Positions 44,750 to 53,387 of a DNA stretch of 64,000 bases are shown here, in pieces. The stretch is from Streptomyces sp. STR69 (lineage in GTDB: Bacteria; Actinomycetota; Actinomycetes; Streptomycetales; Streptomycetaceae), in NCBI RefSeq assembly GCF_024519455.1, contig NZ_JALJRY010000023.1, positions 1-64,000 on the forward strand, read 5' to 3'. Every line of letters begins with the position of its first letter. Positions within the stretch are counted from its first letter, which is position 1. The notes under the pieces were generated by a model. It was not told the DNA's origin. It worked only from the letters and a program-made list of their open reading frames with translations, and ran no database searches. Made by a program: the position numbers and the translations under genes.

Positions 44750-46150
44750 TCATCGTCTCCTGGCCGGGGTCTTCACCAAGACCGACGGGGGAGTGGTGCT
44801 TCGCCGTCCGGGACCGGAGACCGGCATGCCGGTCTCCGGTCGTTCGAGGGCCGAGTGCAGGACCTTCCCGAACGTCGCCCACAGCGCGTCGGCCTCGGCG
44901 GGGGGCACCACCGCCGAGGCGTGTTCCAGTTCCAGGGTGAGGCCCCCGCCCGGCGCGTCGGTCACACCGGTCCACAGGTCGTACTTGGCGGTGTCGTTGC
45001 CGTGGATGCGCACGGAGCGCACCGGCGGCGTGCAGACCGCCGTGTCCTGCATGGCCAGGACACAGGAGAACAGCGGGGTGCGGTGAGCGGAGCGCTCCGG
45101 CCGCAGCACGGTGAGGAGCTGGGGCAGGGAGACCTTGGCCCGGTCGCGTACGAAGGTGACGGCCGGCGCCACGTGCTCGGTGGCGAACCGCGCGAAGGAC
45201 CGCTCCGCACCCGGACGCAGCGCCAGCGGCAGCGTGTTGACGAAGAAGCCGCACAGGCCGAGCGACCCGAAGGTGTGCCGCGCCAGGAAGGGGCTGCCCA
45301 GGACGACGGTCCGGTCGCCGGTGTGCGCGTGCAGCGCGGTGGCGTGGACGGCGGTGAAGAACTCATAGGCGGTCAGGCCGAGTGCGCGGTGGGCCGACCG
45401 GATCGCGGCGCAGGTCGCGGAGTCCGGCTCCCAGCGGATGCGCCGCGCGGTGCGGTCGCCCTCCGGCGCGCCGGCCGGCGGTGCCGCCGCCGCTGTCACG
45501 GGCGGCGCCGGCGCCGTGCCGGCCACGGACGCGGCCAGTTCGGCCGCCTGGCGTGCCGTCGCGGCGGAGCTTTCCGCCGCGGCCTGGGCCGTGTGTTCGC
45601 CGATGAGACGGGTCTCCCGCGTGGCGCGCAGCCGGTCGCCGGGCGCAGCCGGCGACGGGGCGGTGAGGCAGCGGGCGAGGTCGTCGACGAAGGGCTGGAT
45701 CGAGAACCCGTCGAACACGATGTGATGGACAGCCATGACGAGCACGCAGCGGCCGTCGGGCCGGACGTGGGCGAAATGCAGCAGGGGGCCCCGCTCCAGG
45801 TCGAAGTGGCGTGCTCCGAGCCGGGCGATGGTTTCCCCGGCTTCGGCGGCGCTGCAGCGGCCGATGTCCTCGAAGGGGAGTTCGCCACCGGTGAGCGGCT
45901 CGTCGATGCGGCCCGTGCCGGTGAGCGGATCGGCGACGACCGTGCGCAGGGCGGGCTGGGCGGTGAGGACGGCGGCCAGGGCGTCCCTGATGCGGCGGGC
46001 GTCGGTCCCGGGGTCCAGCTCGACGGCGATGACGATGTTGTAGAGCTGCCGGGGACCGAGCCGGTGGGTGACCCACAGCCCTTTCTGGGACGCGGTGAGG
46101 GGCAGCGCGGGGGCGGCCGGCTCCCACACGTCCTCGGACCAGATGCTCAT
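44750..46150 (-). CDS. Free-standing NRPS condensation-domain protein
   Basis: The 466-residue protein is a single C domain: LPLTASQKGLWVTHRLGP at the start, the catalytic VHHIVFDGFS near residue 140, FFVNTLPLALRP, and HRTPLFSCVLAMQD. It should form an amide or ester between a carrier-bound acyl group and an acceptor, which may be a free small molecule. ATG 46150 overlaps the PCP stop. The last ~30 residues are Pro/Arg-rich, unlike C domains, and contain the 30-bp palindrome. It is the last gene of the 13-gene operon. Confidence 0.88.
   Translation of the reverse strand: MSIWSEDVWEPAAPALPLTASQKGLWVTHRLGPRQLYNIVIAVELDPGTDARRIRDALAAVLTAQPALRTVVADPLTGTGRIDEPLTGGELPFEDIGRCSAAEAGETIARLGARHFDLERGPLLHFAHVRPDGRCVLVMAVHHIVFDGFSIQPFVDDLARCLTAPSPAAPGDRLRATRETRLIGEHTAQAAAESSAATARQAAELAASVAGTAPAPPVTAAAAPPAGAPEGDRTARRIRWEPDSATCAAIRSAHRALGLTAYEFFTAVHATALHAHTGDRTVVLGSPFLARHTFGSLGLCGFFVNTLPLALRPGAERSFARFATEHVAPAVTFVRDRAKVSLPQLLTVLRPERSAHRTPLFSCVLAMQDTAVCTPPVRSVRIHGNDTAKYDLWTGVTDAPGGGLTLELEHASAVVPPAEADALWATFGKVLHSALERPETGMPVSGPGRRSTTPPSVLVKTPARRR
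44812..44841. repeat. Perfect 30-bp palindrome in the end of the C-domain gene
   Basis: The 15 bases GACCGGAGACCGGCA are followed directly by their exact reverse complement. As RNA this gives a 13-bp stem with a CATG loop. It falls inside the last ~30 codons of the leftward C-domain gene (encoding PETGMPVSGP), where a tail without family similarity begins. It may act as a terminator reaching into the gene, or mark the scar of a DNA insertion. Confidence 0.7.
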
Positions 46151-46413
46151 GCCGCGCCGCCCGGGCCGGGCTGTGCGCCGAGAAGCCCGGCGAGCCAGTG
46201 CCGCAGGTCCCTCAGCGTGCTGCGGCGGCCGATCCGGGCGAAGTCGATCTCCACGTCGGGATCGAGGGGCAGCGCGGCGACGATCTGGACCACCTGGCGG
46301 GACTCGATGCCGAGGTCGACCAGGGTGCGGCCGTCGTCGGCGGCGTCGAGGCCGCGGCCCAGATGGCGCACGAGGAGGTCGTCGAGAACGCGGACGGGGG
46401 TGGCGGGGGCCAT
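46147..46413 (-). CDS. Free-standing carrier protein
   Basis: The 88-residue acyl/peptidyl carrier has the attachment Ser in LVDLGIESRQVVQIV. The motif DLGIES differs from the usual GGxS of NRPS modules and is typical of discrete carriers. It lies between the A and C genes and probably holds the residue activated by that A protein. GGAA precedes ATG 46413 at about 10 bases. Confidence 0.85.
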   Translation of the reverse strand: MAPATPVRVLDDLLVRHLGRGLDAADDGRTLVDLGIESRQVVQIVAALPLDPDVEIDFARIGRRSTLRDLRHWLAGLLGAQPGPGGAA

Positions 46414-46441
46414 CGGTGACGGTTCCTTTCTGCGTGAACTC

Positions 46442-48007
46442 TCAGCGGGACACCGCGAGCCCCGGTACCGGGGCCTGCGGGGAGGTGAGCAGGTCGAGCA
46501 GCCGCAGGCGGTCGATCTTGCCGTTGGCGTTCAGCGGCATCCGGTCGAGTTCCACGACGGACTCGGGGCACATGTAGGAGGGCAGCGACTCGGCCGCCAG
46601 CGCGGCGAGTTCGGGCCCGAGGCCGCTGTCCCCGGTGTACGCGGCCAGCAGGCTGCCGCCGCTGCGGGCGGCGAGCACCACGACGGCCTCCGTGACCCCG
46701 GGACGGGCGCGCAGCACCGCCTCGATCTCGCCGAGTTCGACGCGGAAGCCGCGGACCTTGACCTGGTGGTCGAGCCGCCCGAGATGGACCAGGGTGTCCC
46801 CGTCCCGGCGGACCCGGTCCCCGGTGCGGTACCAGAGGTCCGGGCCCGGCACGCCCTGCGGTCCGGCCGCGCGTGCGGTGCCGTCGCCCGGCAGGTCGGG
46901 CAGGTCGGTGAACCGGCCGTGGTTGTCGGCCGGGTCGAGATAGCCGGCGAAGCGCTGGGGGCCGCGCAGCAGCAGCTCCCCCTCGTCGGCCGGGGCGCCG
47001 TCGCCGTCGACGACCAGGTGTTCCAGCCCCGCATGGACGCGGCCGATGGGCACGGTGCCGTTGCAGGTGTGCGGCCAGGCCTCCCGGTCGGCGGGAAGCT
47101 CGTACGCGGCACAGGTGATGGTCACTTCCGTGGGGCCGTACAGGTTCGTGAGGGTGCTGTGCGGTGCGGCCTCCGCCCAGGCCTCGGCCTGCGGGCGGGT
47201 GAGCTGCTCGCCTGCGAAGAGGCTGTGCCGCAGGGTGGGCATGCAGCCGGGGCGCAGGGCGCGGGTGCGCCGGGCCAGGGTGATCAGCGAGGGGACCGAG
47301 AACCAGTGGGTGAGGCCGCCCTCCTCGACGTAGCGCACGGGGTTCAGAAGGGCGGCGCGGGGCGGGGGCAGGACGAGCGTCGCTCCGGCGGCCCAGGTGA
47401 CGAAGAGGTCGTAGACGGAGAGGTCGAAGGTGAGGTCGAAGGTGTTGGACACCCGCGATCCCGGTCCCAGGCCCCGGGCGTGCACGGTATGGGCGAGGTG
47501 CGCGCCGACATGGGTGTTGCGGATGGGCACGCCCTTCGGCGCACCGGTGGAGCCGGACGTGAACAAAAGGTAGGCGAGCGCGTCGGCCTCGCCCGGGACC
47601 GGGGGGAGGTCCGGGGTGCCGTCCTCGCGGTCCGGGCCGGCCGCCAGGCGGAGGGTCGGTACGCCGTGGCCGGGGCCGTCCGTGTCGGTGACGACGAGGT
47701 CCGGGGCCGCGGCGGCGAGGATGCGCGCGGTGCGCCGGGCGGGGTGGGCGGGGCTGAGCGGGACGACGCAGGCTCCCAGCCGCAGGGCCCCCAGATAGGC
47801 GGCGTAGGCGTCGAGGCCGGGTGCGGCGTGGAGGGCGACGGTGGCGGGCGGGGTGCCGGTCCTGCGCAGCATGCGCCGGGCGGAGCGCTCGGCCAGGAAG
47901 CGCAGTTCGTCGTAGCCGATGGTGCGGTCGCCGCAGTCGACGGCGGCGAGGCCGGCGTGGCGGCGGCTGCTCGCGTCGAACCAGGCGTAGAGCGTCGGAG
48001 GTGTCAT
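46442..48007 (-). CDS. Free-standing NRPS adenylation domain, cluster 2
   Basis: The 521-residue A domain has FTSGSTGAPKG (A3), FDLTFDLSVYDLF (A4), NLYGPTEVT (A5), YRTGDRV (A7), GRLDHQVKVRGFRVELGEIE (A8), and NANGKIDRL (A10 Lys). I read the pocket as DLYFLALITK. The leading Asp suggests an alpha-amino acid; I cannot assign it. ATG 48007 overlaps the stop of the phosphopantetheinyl transferase. It should load the small carrier encoded next. Confidence 0.9.
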   Translation of the reverse strand: MTPPTLYAWFDASSRRHAGLAAVDCGDRTIGYDELRFLAERSARRMLRRTGTPPATVALHAAPGLDAYAAYLGALRLGACVVPLSPAHPARRTARILAAAAPDLVVTDTDGPGHGVPTLRLAAGPDREDGTPDLPPVPGEADALAYLLFTSGSTGAPKGVPIRNTHVGAHLAHTVHARGLGPGSRVSNTFDLTFDLSVYDLFVTWAAGATLVLPPPRAALLNPVRYVEEGGLTHWFSVPSLITLARRTRALRPGCMPTLRHSLFAGEQLTRPQAEAWAEAAPHSTLTNLYGPTEVTITCAAYELPADREAWPHTCNGTVPIGRVHAGLEHLVVDGDGAPADEGELLLRGPQRFAGYLDPADNHGRFTDLPDLPGDGTARAAGPQGVPGPDLWYRTGDRVRRDGDTLVHLGRLDHQVKVRGFRVELGEIEAVLRARPGVTEAVVVLAARSGGSLLAAYTGDSGLGPELAALAAESLPSYMCPESVVELDRMPLNANGKIDRLRLLDLLTSPQAPVPGLAVSR

Positions 48008-48645
48008 GGTCTCGTCCTCGGGCCGCACGCCGCCGTGAAGGCACACGTGAGAGGGATCCTGGAGGCGTCGTACTGGGCACGCCAGCGCACCCCGTTCCAT
48101 GTGCCGCCGCGCTGCCCGATGCCCACCGGAACGGTCCAGGGCGCTCCGGCCAGACCGGTGCCGAGGGCCTTGACGCAGGCCTCCTGCGCGGTCCACAGCC
48201 AGGCGAACGCCGTCTCCCGGTCCCGGCCGGGCAGCGTGGACAGCCGGGCGGCGTCCCGGGGGGTGCAGCAGCGGCGGACCATCTGCGGCGACATCGGGCC
48301 CGGGACCTCGATGTCGACCCCCACCTGCCGGCCGAAGCCGACGCAGACCGCGGCCCAGCCGCCCGAGTGGGAGAAGCTGATGCCGGTGTCGGGATGCTGC
48401 GGCAGATGGGGCCGGCCGGTGTCGTGGGCGGCGATGACGGGGCCGGGCAGCCCGGGTGCCAGCACGCGGAGCAGGGCCCGCAGCAGGCTGCGTACCGCCA
48501 GGAACTCGGTCGCCCGGGTGCCGTCCAGGGTGCGGGCGGCCGCCCGGTCGGCGGGGTGGGCCGGCAGGCTGCGCAGGACCCGGTCGCAGGGGGCGGCCGC
48601 GTAGTGCACGCCCGGGGCGGCGCTGCGGTGCGTGAACCCGTTCAC
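48004..48645 (-). CDS. Sfp-type phosphopantetheinyl transferase
   Basis: Activates carrier proteins with the phosphopantetheine arm. The 213-residue protein has GISFSHSGGWAAVC, the metal-binding VGVDIEVPG, and the late motif as WLWTAQEACVKALG. In this motif the common WxxKEA Lys is Gln, a change known in some family members. The start is GTG 48645 overlapping the previous stop. It is probably the local activator for the carriers of cluster 2 and may also serve cluster 1, which has none in the window. Confidence 0.88.
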   Translation of the reverse strand: MNGFTHRSAAPGVHYAAAPCDRVLRSLPAHPADRAAARTLDGTRATEFLAVRSLLRALLRVLAPGLPGPVIAAHDTGRPHLPQHPDTGISFSHSGGWAAVCVGFGRQVGVDIEVPGPMSPQMVRRCCTPRDAARLSTLPGRDRETAFAWLWTAQEACVKALGTGLAGAPWTVPVGIGQRGGTWNGVRWRAQYDASRIPLTCAFTAACGPRTRP

Positions 48646-49835
48646 GGGCGGCCTCCCGCCGCCCCTGCCCGCGCGGTGAGGTGGCGCAGCACGAGGGCGC
48701 GGAGGGTGCCCGCGTCCCGGAGGCTGTCGGCGGTGAGTTCGCCGGCGGGCACCTCGATGCCGAGGGCGCTCTCGATGTGCTCCAGGATGTCGACCATCCG
48801 GAAGGAGTTGAAGCCGGGTATGCCGCTCAGCGGCCGTCCGTCGGGCAGGTCACCGGGCGGCAGGCGCAGGACGGTGGTCAGGGCCTCCCGTACGGCCAGG
48901 CCGGCGCGCCCGTCCTGCGCACCGGACCTGTCCCCGGCCGCCCGGACCGGCCCGCCGGCGCCGGCCGGTGCCGACAGGAGCAGGGCCGCGAACTCGTCGA
49001 ACAGGCCGGGCGGTTCGCCCTTGCCGCGCGTCACGCGGCGTGAGGCGAGGTAGATGCGTTCGGACAGCCGCTGCCACCGCTCGGCGTGTTCGCCGGCGAC
49101 CGGAGCGCCGGTGTTCAGGGCGTGCAGCCGCCAGGCCCGGACCTGCAGCCACACCTCCAGGTTGAGGTGCTCGAAGGCGGTGGGGCGGTCGGGGTGGTCG
49201 CGGTAGGCGCCGACGTAGTGGTGCACGGCCGCAGGCTCGGGCGGTGCGTCGGCGGCGGCCCCGGCCGGGTCCAGGGGGGCCGGGTCCAGGACGAACAGTT
49301 CGGCGCCCGCCTCGGCGAGCAGTTCGGTGAGGTGCGGCAGCGCGACGGTCCAGGCGCCGGGGCGTGCGCTGCCCCACGGGGTGTCGTTGTGGTAGGCGTC
49401 GAGGACGGTGGCCCGCCCGGCACCGTACTCGACCAGGAACGAGTGCTCCATGTGGCGCTGTCGGTGGTACGGCACCCAGGGCAGGTGGTAGGCGTCCGCG
49501 ACGGTGTAGTACGGACCGGGGCCGGCCGGCGGGGGAGCGGCGGCGCGCGCGGAGTGCCGCCGCCCCACCCGCAGGCCCAGCCGGCGACGGGCTTCGGCGA
49601 GCCGGTCCGCCGTGGTCGCCTCGACGGTGGGCAGCAAGGCCGTCGGCCGGGTCCGGAACCCGGGCCGGACTCCGAGCCGCAGGTGGGTGCCGGGGCCGTG
49701 GTGGTGGTCGGCGAGGAGGGCGAGCCCGGTCTGCAGACAGTCCAGCGCCGCCGCGGAGGCCTCGGGCAGCGGCCCGATCCGGGACGTGCCGGCGTGCGGC
49801 GCCACCGGCCGGATTCCGTACGGGTCAGGCGCCAT
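48642..49835 (-). CDS. BtrH_N-like protein with C-terminal carrier domain
   Basis: The 397-residue protein has two parts. The N-terminal ~230 residues resemble the BtrH N-terminal fold, a papain-like fold that transfers acyl groups in butirosin synthesis. A Cys in ALDCLQTGLALLADHHHG, a His in RQRHMEHSFLVEYG, and an Asp in ATVLDAYHNDTPWG are candidates for the catalytic triad. After a helical middle region, the last ~75 residues look like a carrier domain (LSGIPGFNSFRMVDILEHIE, Ser in FNS). ATG 49835 overlaps the FMN reductase stop by 11 bases. An enzyme joined to its own carrier suggests it transfers or cyclises the group held there. The family call is by eye only. Confidence 0.6.
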   Translation of the reverse strand: MAPDPYGIRPVAPHAGTSRIGPLPEASAAALDCLQTGLALLADHHHGPGTHLRLGVRPGFRTRPTALLPTVEATTADRLAEARRRLGLRVGRRHSARAAAPPPAGPGPYYTVADAYHLPWVPYHRQRHMEHSFLVEYGAGRATVLDAYHNDTPWGSARPGAWTVALPHLTELLAEAGAELFVLDPAPLDPAGAAADAPPEPAAVHHYVGAYRDHPDRPTAFEHLNLEVWLQVRAWRLHALNTGAPVAGEHAERWQRLSERIYLASRRVTRGKGEPPGLFDEFAALLLSAPAGAGGPVRAAGDRSGAQDGRAGLAVREALTTVLRLPPGDLPDGRPLSGIPGFNSFRMVDILEHIESALGIEVPAGELTADSLRDAGTLRALVLRHLTARAGAAGGRP

Positions 49836-50469
49836 GCGCGGCCACCGCCCGGGTTTTGGCGCCGGAACGCTCGACGGCCCTGTCCCTGTGCTGCGACGGC
49901 CGTGCCTGCCGGGCGAAACCGACGGTCTCGGCCGCCACCTGGTGCAGGCGGTCCCGCAGCCCGGGGTCCACGGGGGTGCCGTCCGCGTCGAACGCCCCGG
50001 TCGCCGTGTTGATCGCGACGCCGAGGGGGGTGGGCCAGCCGCGCAGGGCGTGGACGACGTCACGCAGGGCGCCCAGCGTCGTCATGGCGCCCTGCCACCC
50101 CTGCCCGACGGCGATGCAGCCCACCGCACGCCCGGTGAGGTAGGGCCGGGGTTCGTCGCGGAGTTCCTCCAGGTAGTCCAGGGCGTTCTTCACCAGGCCG
50201 GAGAGCGAACCGTGGTAGGCAGGGCTGGCGAGCACGATGCCGTCGGCGGCGGCGACTTCGGACAGCAGACGGAAGACGCCGGGCGGCCGGATGCCCGCGC
50301 TCGGGTCGAACAGCGGCACGGCCAGGTCCGTGCCGGCGATCAGAGAGGTGTCGGCACCGAGCCGCCGTGCCTCGTCCAGCACACAGCGCAGGGCCTGTTC
50401 GGCAGTGGATCCGGGCCGGGGCGAGCCACCGAGGCCGACGATCCTCGGCCGGTGCTGGGCGGACGTCAT
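49825..50469 (-). CDS. NAD(P)H-dependent FMN reductase
   Basis: The 214-residue flavodoxin-like protein has the FMN-binding GGSPRPGSTAEQAL near the start and PAYHGSLSGLVKNALDYL in the middle. It probably supplies reduced FMN to the luciferase-like monooxygenase encoded in the same operon. ATG 50469 overlaps the previous stop in ATGA. Confidence 0.88.
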   Translation of the reverse strand: MTSAQHRPRIVGLGGSPRPGSTAEQALRCVLDEARRLGADTSLIAGTDLAVPLFDPSAGIRPPGVFRLLSEVAAADGIVLASPAYHGSLSGLVKNALDYLEELRDEPRPYLTGRAVGCIAVGQGWQGAMTTLGALRDVVHALRGWPTPLGVAINTATGAFDADGTPVDPGLRDRLHQVAAETVGFARQARPSQHRDRAVERSGAKTRAVAAHGA

Positions 50470-53387
50470 GGCTTCTCCTCGTGGTCGTGGCCGGGCTCTC
50501 CGCGGAGCCGCACGGGCCGGTGGCGGTCCCGCCGGGGCAGCGGGGCCACCTGGACCCGGTCGTCCAGGACGGCGCCGATGGCCTGGACTCCCGCGCTCAG
50601 GGCAGGGACGCCGGTGAAGCAGGGCACGCCCTGACGGGCGGCGGCGGCGCGTACGGCGGCGGCTTCTTCCCCGTCGTCCGCCGGGCCGGGGGCGCTGAGC
50701 ACCAGATCGAGCTGGCCCGCGCGCAGCAGCCGTACGACGGGGGCTTCCGGGTGCGCGGGCCCGGGCGGGACCGTGGCGGGCACGCCTGCCCGGCGCAGCG
50801 CGACGAACGTGTCGCCGCCGGCGAACAGTTCGAAGCCGTAGGCGGTGAGCCTGCGGGCGGGCAGGATCAGGGACCGCAGCTCCCGGCCGGTGGCGCAGAG
50901 GTAGGCCCGGCCCTTGGTGGGCAGCGAACCGTACCGGCCGATGAGGTACTTGGCGTAGGCGGCCCCGAACTCGGGCCCGGCCGCCGTCAGTGCGCCGCCG
51001 TACCGGCCGCCGTCGCCGGGGGCCCGTAGGAACACCCGCGCGTCGGCAGCCGCGGACGCCGGCGGTCTCCCCGCGGGCAGCAGCCCCTCGGCGCGCAGGG
51101 CCCTCAGGCCGGCCCCCATCGCGATACGGGCTCCGGCCTGCGCCAGGGGCACGCCGGTGGCCGCCGTGGTGAACGCGGCGGTGTGCGCGGTGCCGGGGAC
51201 GACCTCCCTGACGTACAGCACCTCACCCGCCGACGCGAGGCGCACGTGCAGCGCGCCGCGCACGCCCAGCGCCCGCGCGGCCCGCTCGGCCGCCTCGGCC
51301 AGCCGGGCGACACCGCCGCGGCCCAGGGAGACCGGGGGCGACACGCACACGGGGGCATCGCCGTGGTCGCCGTCGAGATACTCGAACACGCCCGCCAGGA
51401 CCAGTTCCCGGCCGTCGTACAGGGCGTCCACGCCCAGTTCGACACAGGCCTGCAGGGCGTGCTCGACGAGGACCGGCCCGCCCGGGAGGTGCCCGCGCAA
51501 CAGGTGTGCGAGGGCGGTCGGGTCCGCGACCGTGCTCCGCGTCGCGCCGCCGGGCCGGTGCGGGCGGGTGACGGCGGCGGGGTAGCCGAGTTCACCGGCG
51601 GCGGCCAGGGCCTCGGCCCGGGATGTGACGGTACGCCGGGCCGCCGTGCGCAGTCCGGAACCGGCCAGGGCCCGGTCGAGTGCGCCCGGGTCGGTGACCG
51701 GCCGGGCCGTAGCGGCGGACAGGTCGCTCAACGGGGCGTCGGCGTCGTGGAGTTCGCGTGCCAGGGCCGCCGCCGCCGGGCCGCCGAACTGGCCGAGTAC
51801 CGCGGCGACGGTACCCGCCCGGCGTTCGGCCGCCACCGCCTCCAGGACGGTTTCGGCGCTCAGCGGCTCCAGGTAGCCGCGGTCGAAGGCGTCCCGGGCG
51901 GCGGACAGCGTCCGCGGGTCGGAGGCGAGGAGCACGGGCGCGAAGCCGGCCGCGCGCAGCGCGAGGGCGGCCTGGCGGCAGGAGTGGTCCGGGCCCTCGC
52001 CCGCCCAGGTGCCCGGGCCCAGCACCAGCACCGCATCGCGGCCGTCGCCGGTGACCTGGAGCCGTCCGCCGGTGTACACCGGGGTGTGGGCCGCGTGGGC
52101 CGCCGGATGACCGGGGTGCAGGCCGATCGTCTGCCGTACCCCGCGCACCCTCTGCTCCGGTACGCCGCTCAGGGCGGCGATCCGGCGGTCGCCGAAGCCC
52201 TGCCGCTTGGCCCGCAGCAGGTGGTGCCGGGCGAGCGGGCGGGCATGGCGCAGGGCCGTGGCGGTGCGGTGCAGGGCGGACAGTTCGCTCAGGAACCAGG
52301 GATGGATCCCGGTGACCCGGGCGATGGCGGCCGGCTCGGCTCCGCAGTCCAGAGCCCGTACGACCGTGGTGATCCGGTCGGGGGCCGGGACGCGCAGCGC
52401 GGCCAGGAGGGCGGCCGGGTCCTCGGCGGTCTCGGACCACGGCGGTTCGCCGCCGGCCCGAACCGCGAGTTCCAGCGCCTTGTTGAAGGCGTCGCGGAAG
52501 CCGGCTCCCCTGGCGGTGACGGTCCCGGTGTCCCGGCCGGGGTGCGGCACGGTCACCGTGACCAGGTCCGGACCCGCCGGCGGCAGGCCGAGTTCGGCCA
52601 CGGTCTCGCCGACGGCGAGGCGTGCGACCGGGCCGCCGAGCGGCAGCCCGTCGGCCGTGGCCGCGCGCCGCACGCTCCACGGTTCGCCGGGCCGCGGCTC
52701 GACCAGGGCCACGCGCCGCCCGTCGGGGCTGAGCGCGATCCGCACGCTCAGCGCGCCGGCACCGCAGTCGGCGACAGCACCGCAGTCGGCGTCGGCCGGC
52801 CGGGGGCGCGCCACGGTGCGCGCGAGGTCGGTCAGACGGCGGAGCTGCGGGGTCGTCGGGGTCTGCGGCGGGGACACCGTGAACCGGGCGCCCGCGCCCG
52901 CCGCGTCGACCTGTTCGGCGGCGCACAGGACGCGGGTGCCGCCGGACCGGTCGCGCAGCACCTGCACGTCGAACTCCCGCCACCCCGCCCCGGCGTGCTC
53001 CCGGCCCGCCCCTGCCTGGGGGCCGCCCGTGGTGCGGCCCGCGGTGGCGTGGGCCGCGCCGATGAACTCGACGTCGTACTTCTCGCGCACCCCCGCCGAG
53101 CACAGGGCCCCCATCACGGTGCGCGCGGCGGCCCCGCCCAGGTCGGCGAGGATCGCGTCCGGCCGTTCGCGGGCGATGACCTGCTCCACGAACCAGGGCG
53201 TGAGCGGTTCGGCGTACGTGGTGTGGGCGGCGTCGACGGCGGCGAGCACCGCCGGGCCGGAGCCCAGCAGGACGGTGCGCAGCCCCTGCCGCGTCAGGGT
53301 CCGGCAGGCCTCGGCCGCACCGGCCGCGAGGTCGTCCTCGCTCCCGGCGAGGACGAGGACGGACGTCAGGTCAGCGCGCCGAGGCAT
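50466..53387 (-). CDS. Degenerate carbamoyl-phosphate synthase large-subunit homologue
   Basis: The 973-residue protein follows the CarB layout but is shorter than usual. The first pre-ATP-grasp part is present (VLVLAGSEDD, YAEPLTPWFVEQVIARERPD). The first ATP-grasp domain has lost most of its nucleotide-binding half, with only about 30 residues before WREFDVQVLRD, and its ExNPR element reads VEPRPGEP. The middle domain is present (DAFNKALELA, GIHPWFLSELSAL, LRAKRQGFGD). The second ATP-grasp half is nearly full length (VELGVDALYDGRELVLAGVFE), but its nucleotide loop reads RPHRPGGATR and its ExNPRxSRT reads EVVPGTAHT. A normal two-site reaction looks impossible. It may have a new role, such as making or channelling one intermediate to the carbamoyltransferase. 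Confidence 0.75.
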   Translation of the reverse strand: MPRRADLTSVLVLAGSEDDLAAGAAEACRTLTRQGLRTVLLGSGPAVLAAVDAAHTTYAEPLTPWFVEQVIARERPDAILADLGGAAARTVMGALCSAGVREKYDVEFIGAAHATAGRTTGGPQAGAGREHAGAGWREFDVQVLRDRSGGTRVLCAAEQVDAAGAGARFTVSPPQTPTTPQLRRLTDLARTVARPRPADADCGAVADCGAGALSVRIALSPDGRRVALVEPRPGEPWSVRRAATADGLPLGGPVARLAVGETVAELGLPPAGPDLVTVTVPHPGRDTGTVTARGAGFRDAFNKALELAVRAGGEPPWSETAEDPAALLAALRVPAPDRITTVVRALDCGAEPAAIARVTGIHPWFLSELSALHRTATALRHARPLARHHLLRAKRQGFGDRRIAALSGVPEQRVRGVRQTIGLHPGHPAAHAAHTPVYTGGRLQVTGDGRDAVLVLGPGTWAGEGPDHSCRQAALALRAAGFAPVLLASDPRTLSAARDAFDRGYLEPLSAETVLEAVAAERRAGTVAAVLGQFGGPAAAALARELHDADAPLSDLSAATARPVTDPGALDRALAGSGLRTAARRTVTSRAEALAAAGELGYPAAVTRPHRPGGATRSTVADPTALAHLLRGHLPGGPVLVEHALQACVELGVDALYDGRELVLAGVFEYLDGDHGDAPVCVSPPVSLGRGGVARLAEAAERAARALGVRGALHVRLASAGEVLYVREVVPGTAHTAAFTTAATGVPLAQAGARIAMGAGLRALRAEGLLPAGRPPASAAADARVFLRAPGDGGRYGGALTAAGPEFGAAYAKYLIGRYGSLPTKGRAYLCATGRELRSLILPARRLTAYGFELFAGGDTFVALRRAGVPATVPPGPAHPEAPVVRLLRAGQLDLVLSAPGPADDGEEAAAVRAAAARQGVPCFTGVPALSAGVQAIGAVLDDRVQVAPLPRRDRHRPVRLRGEPGHDHEEKP

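Noticed and set aside
44855..48604. Rightward 1249-codon frame across the cluster 2 C, PCP and A genes
   Set aside because: It is a shadow of three overlapping leftward genes with clear NRPS motifs.
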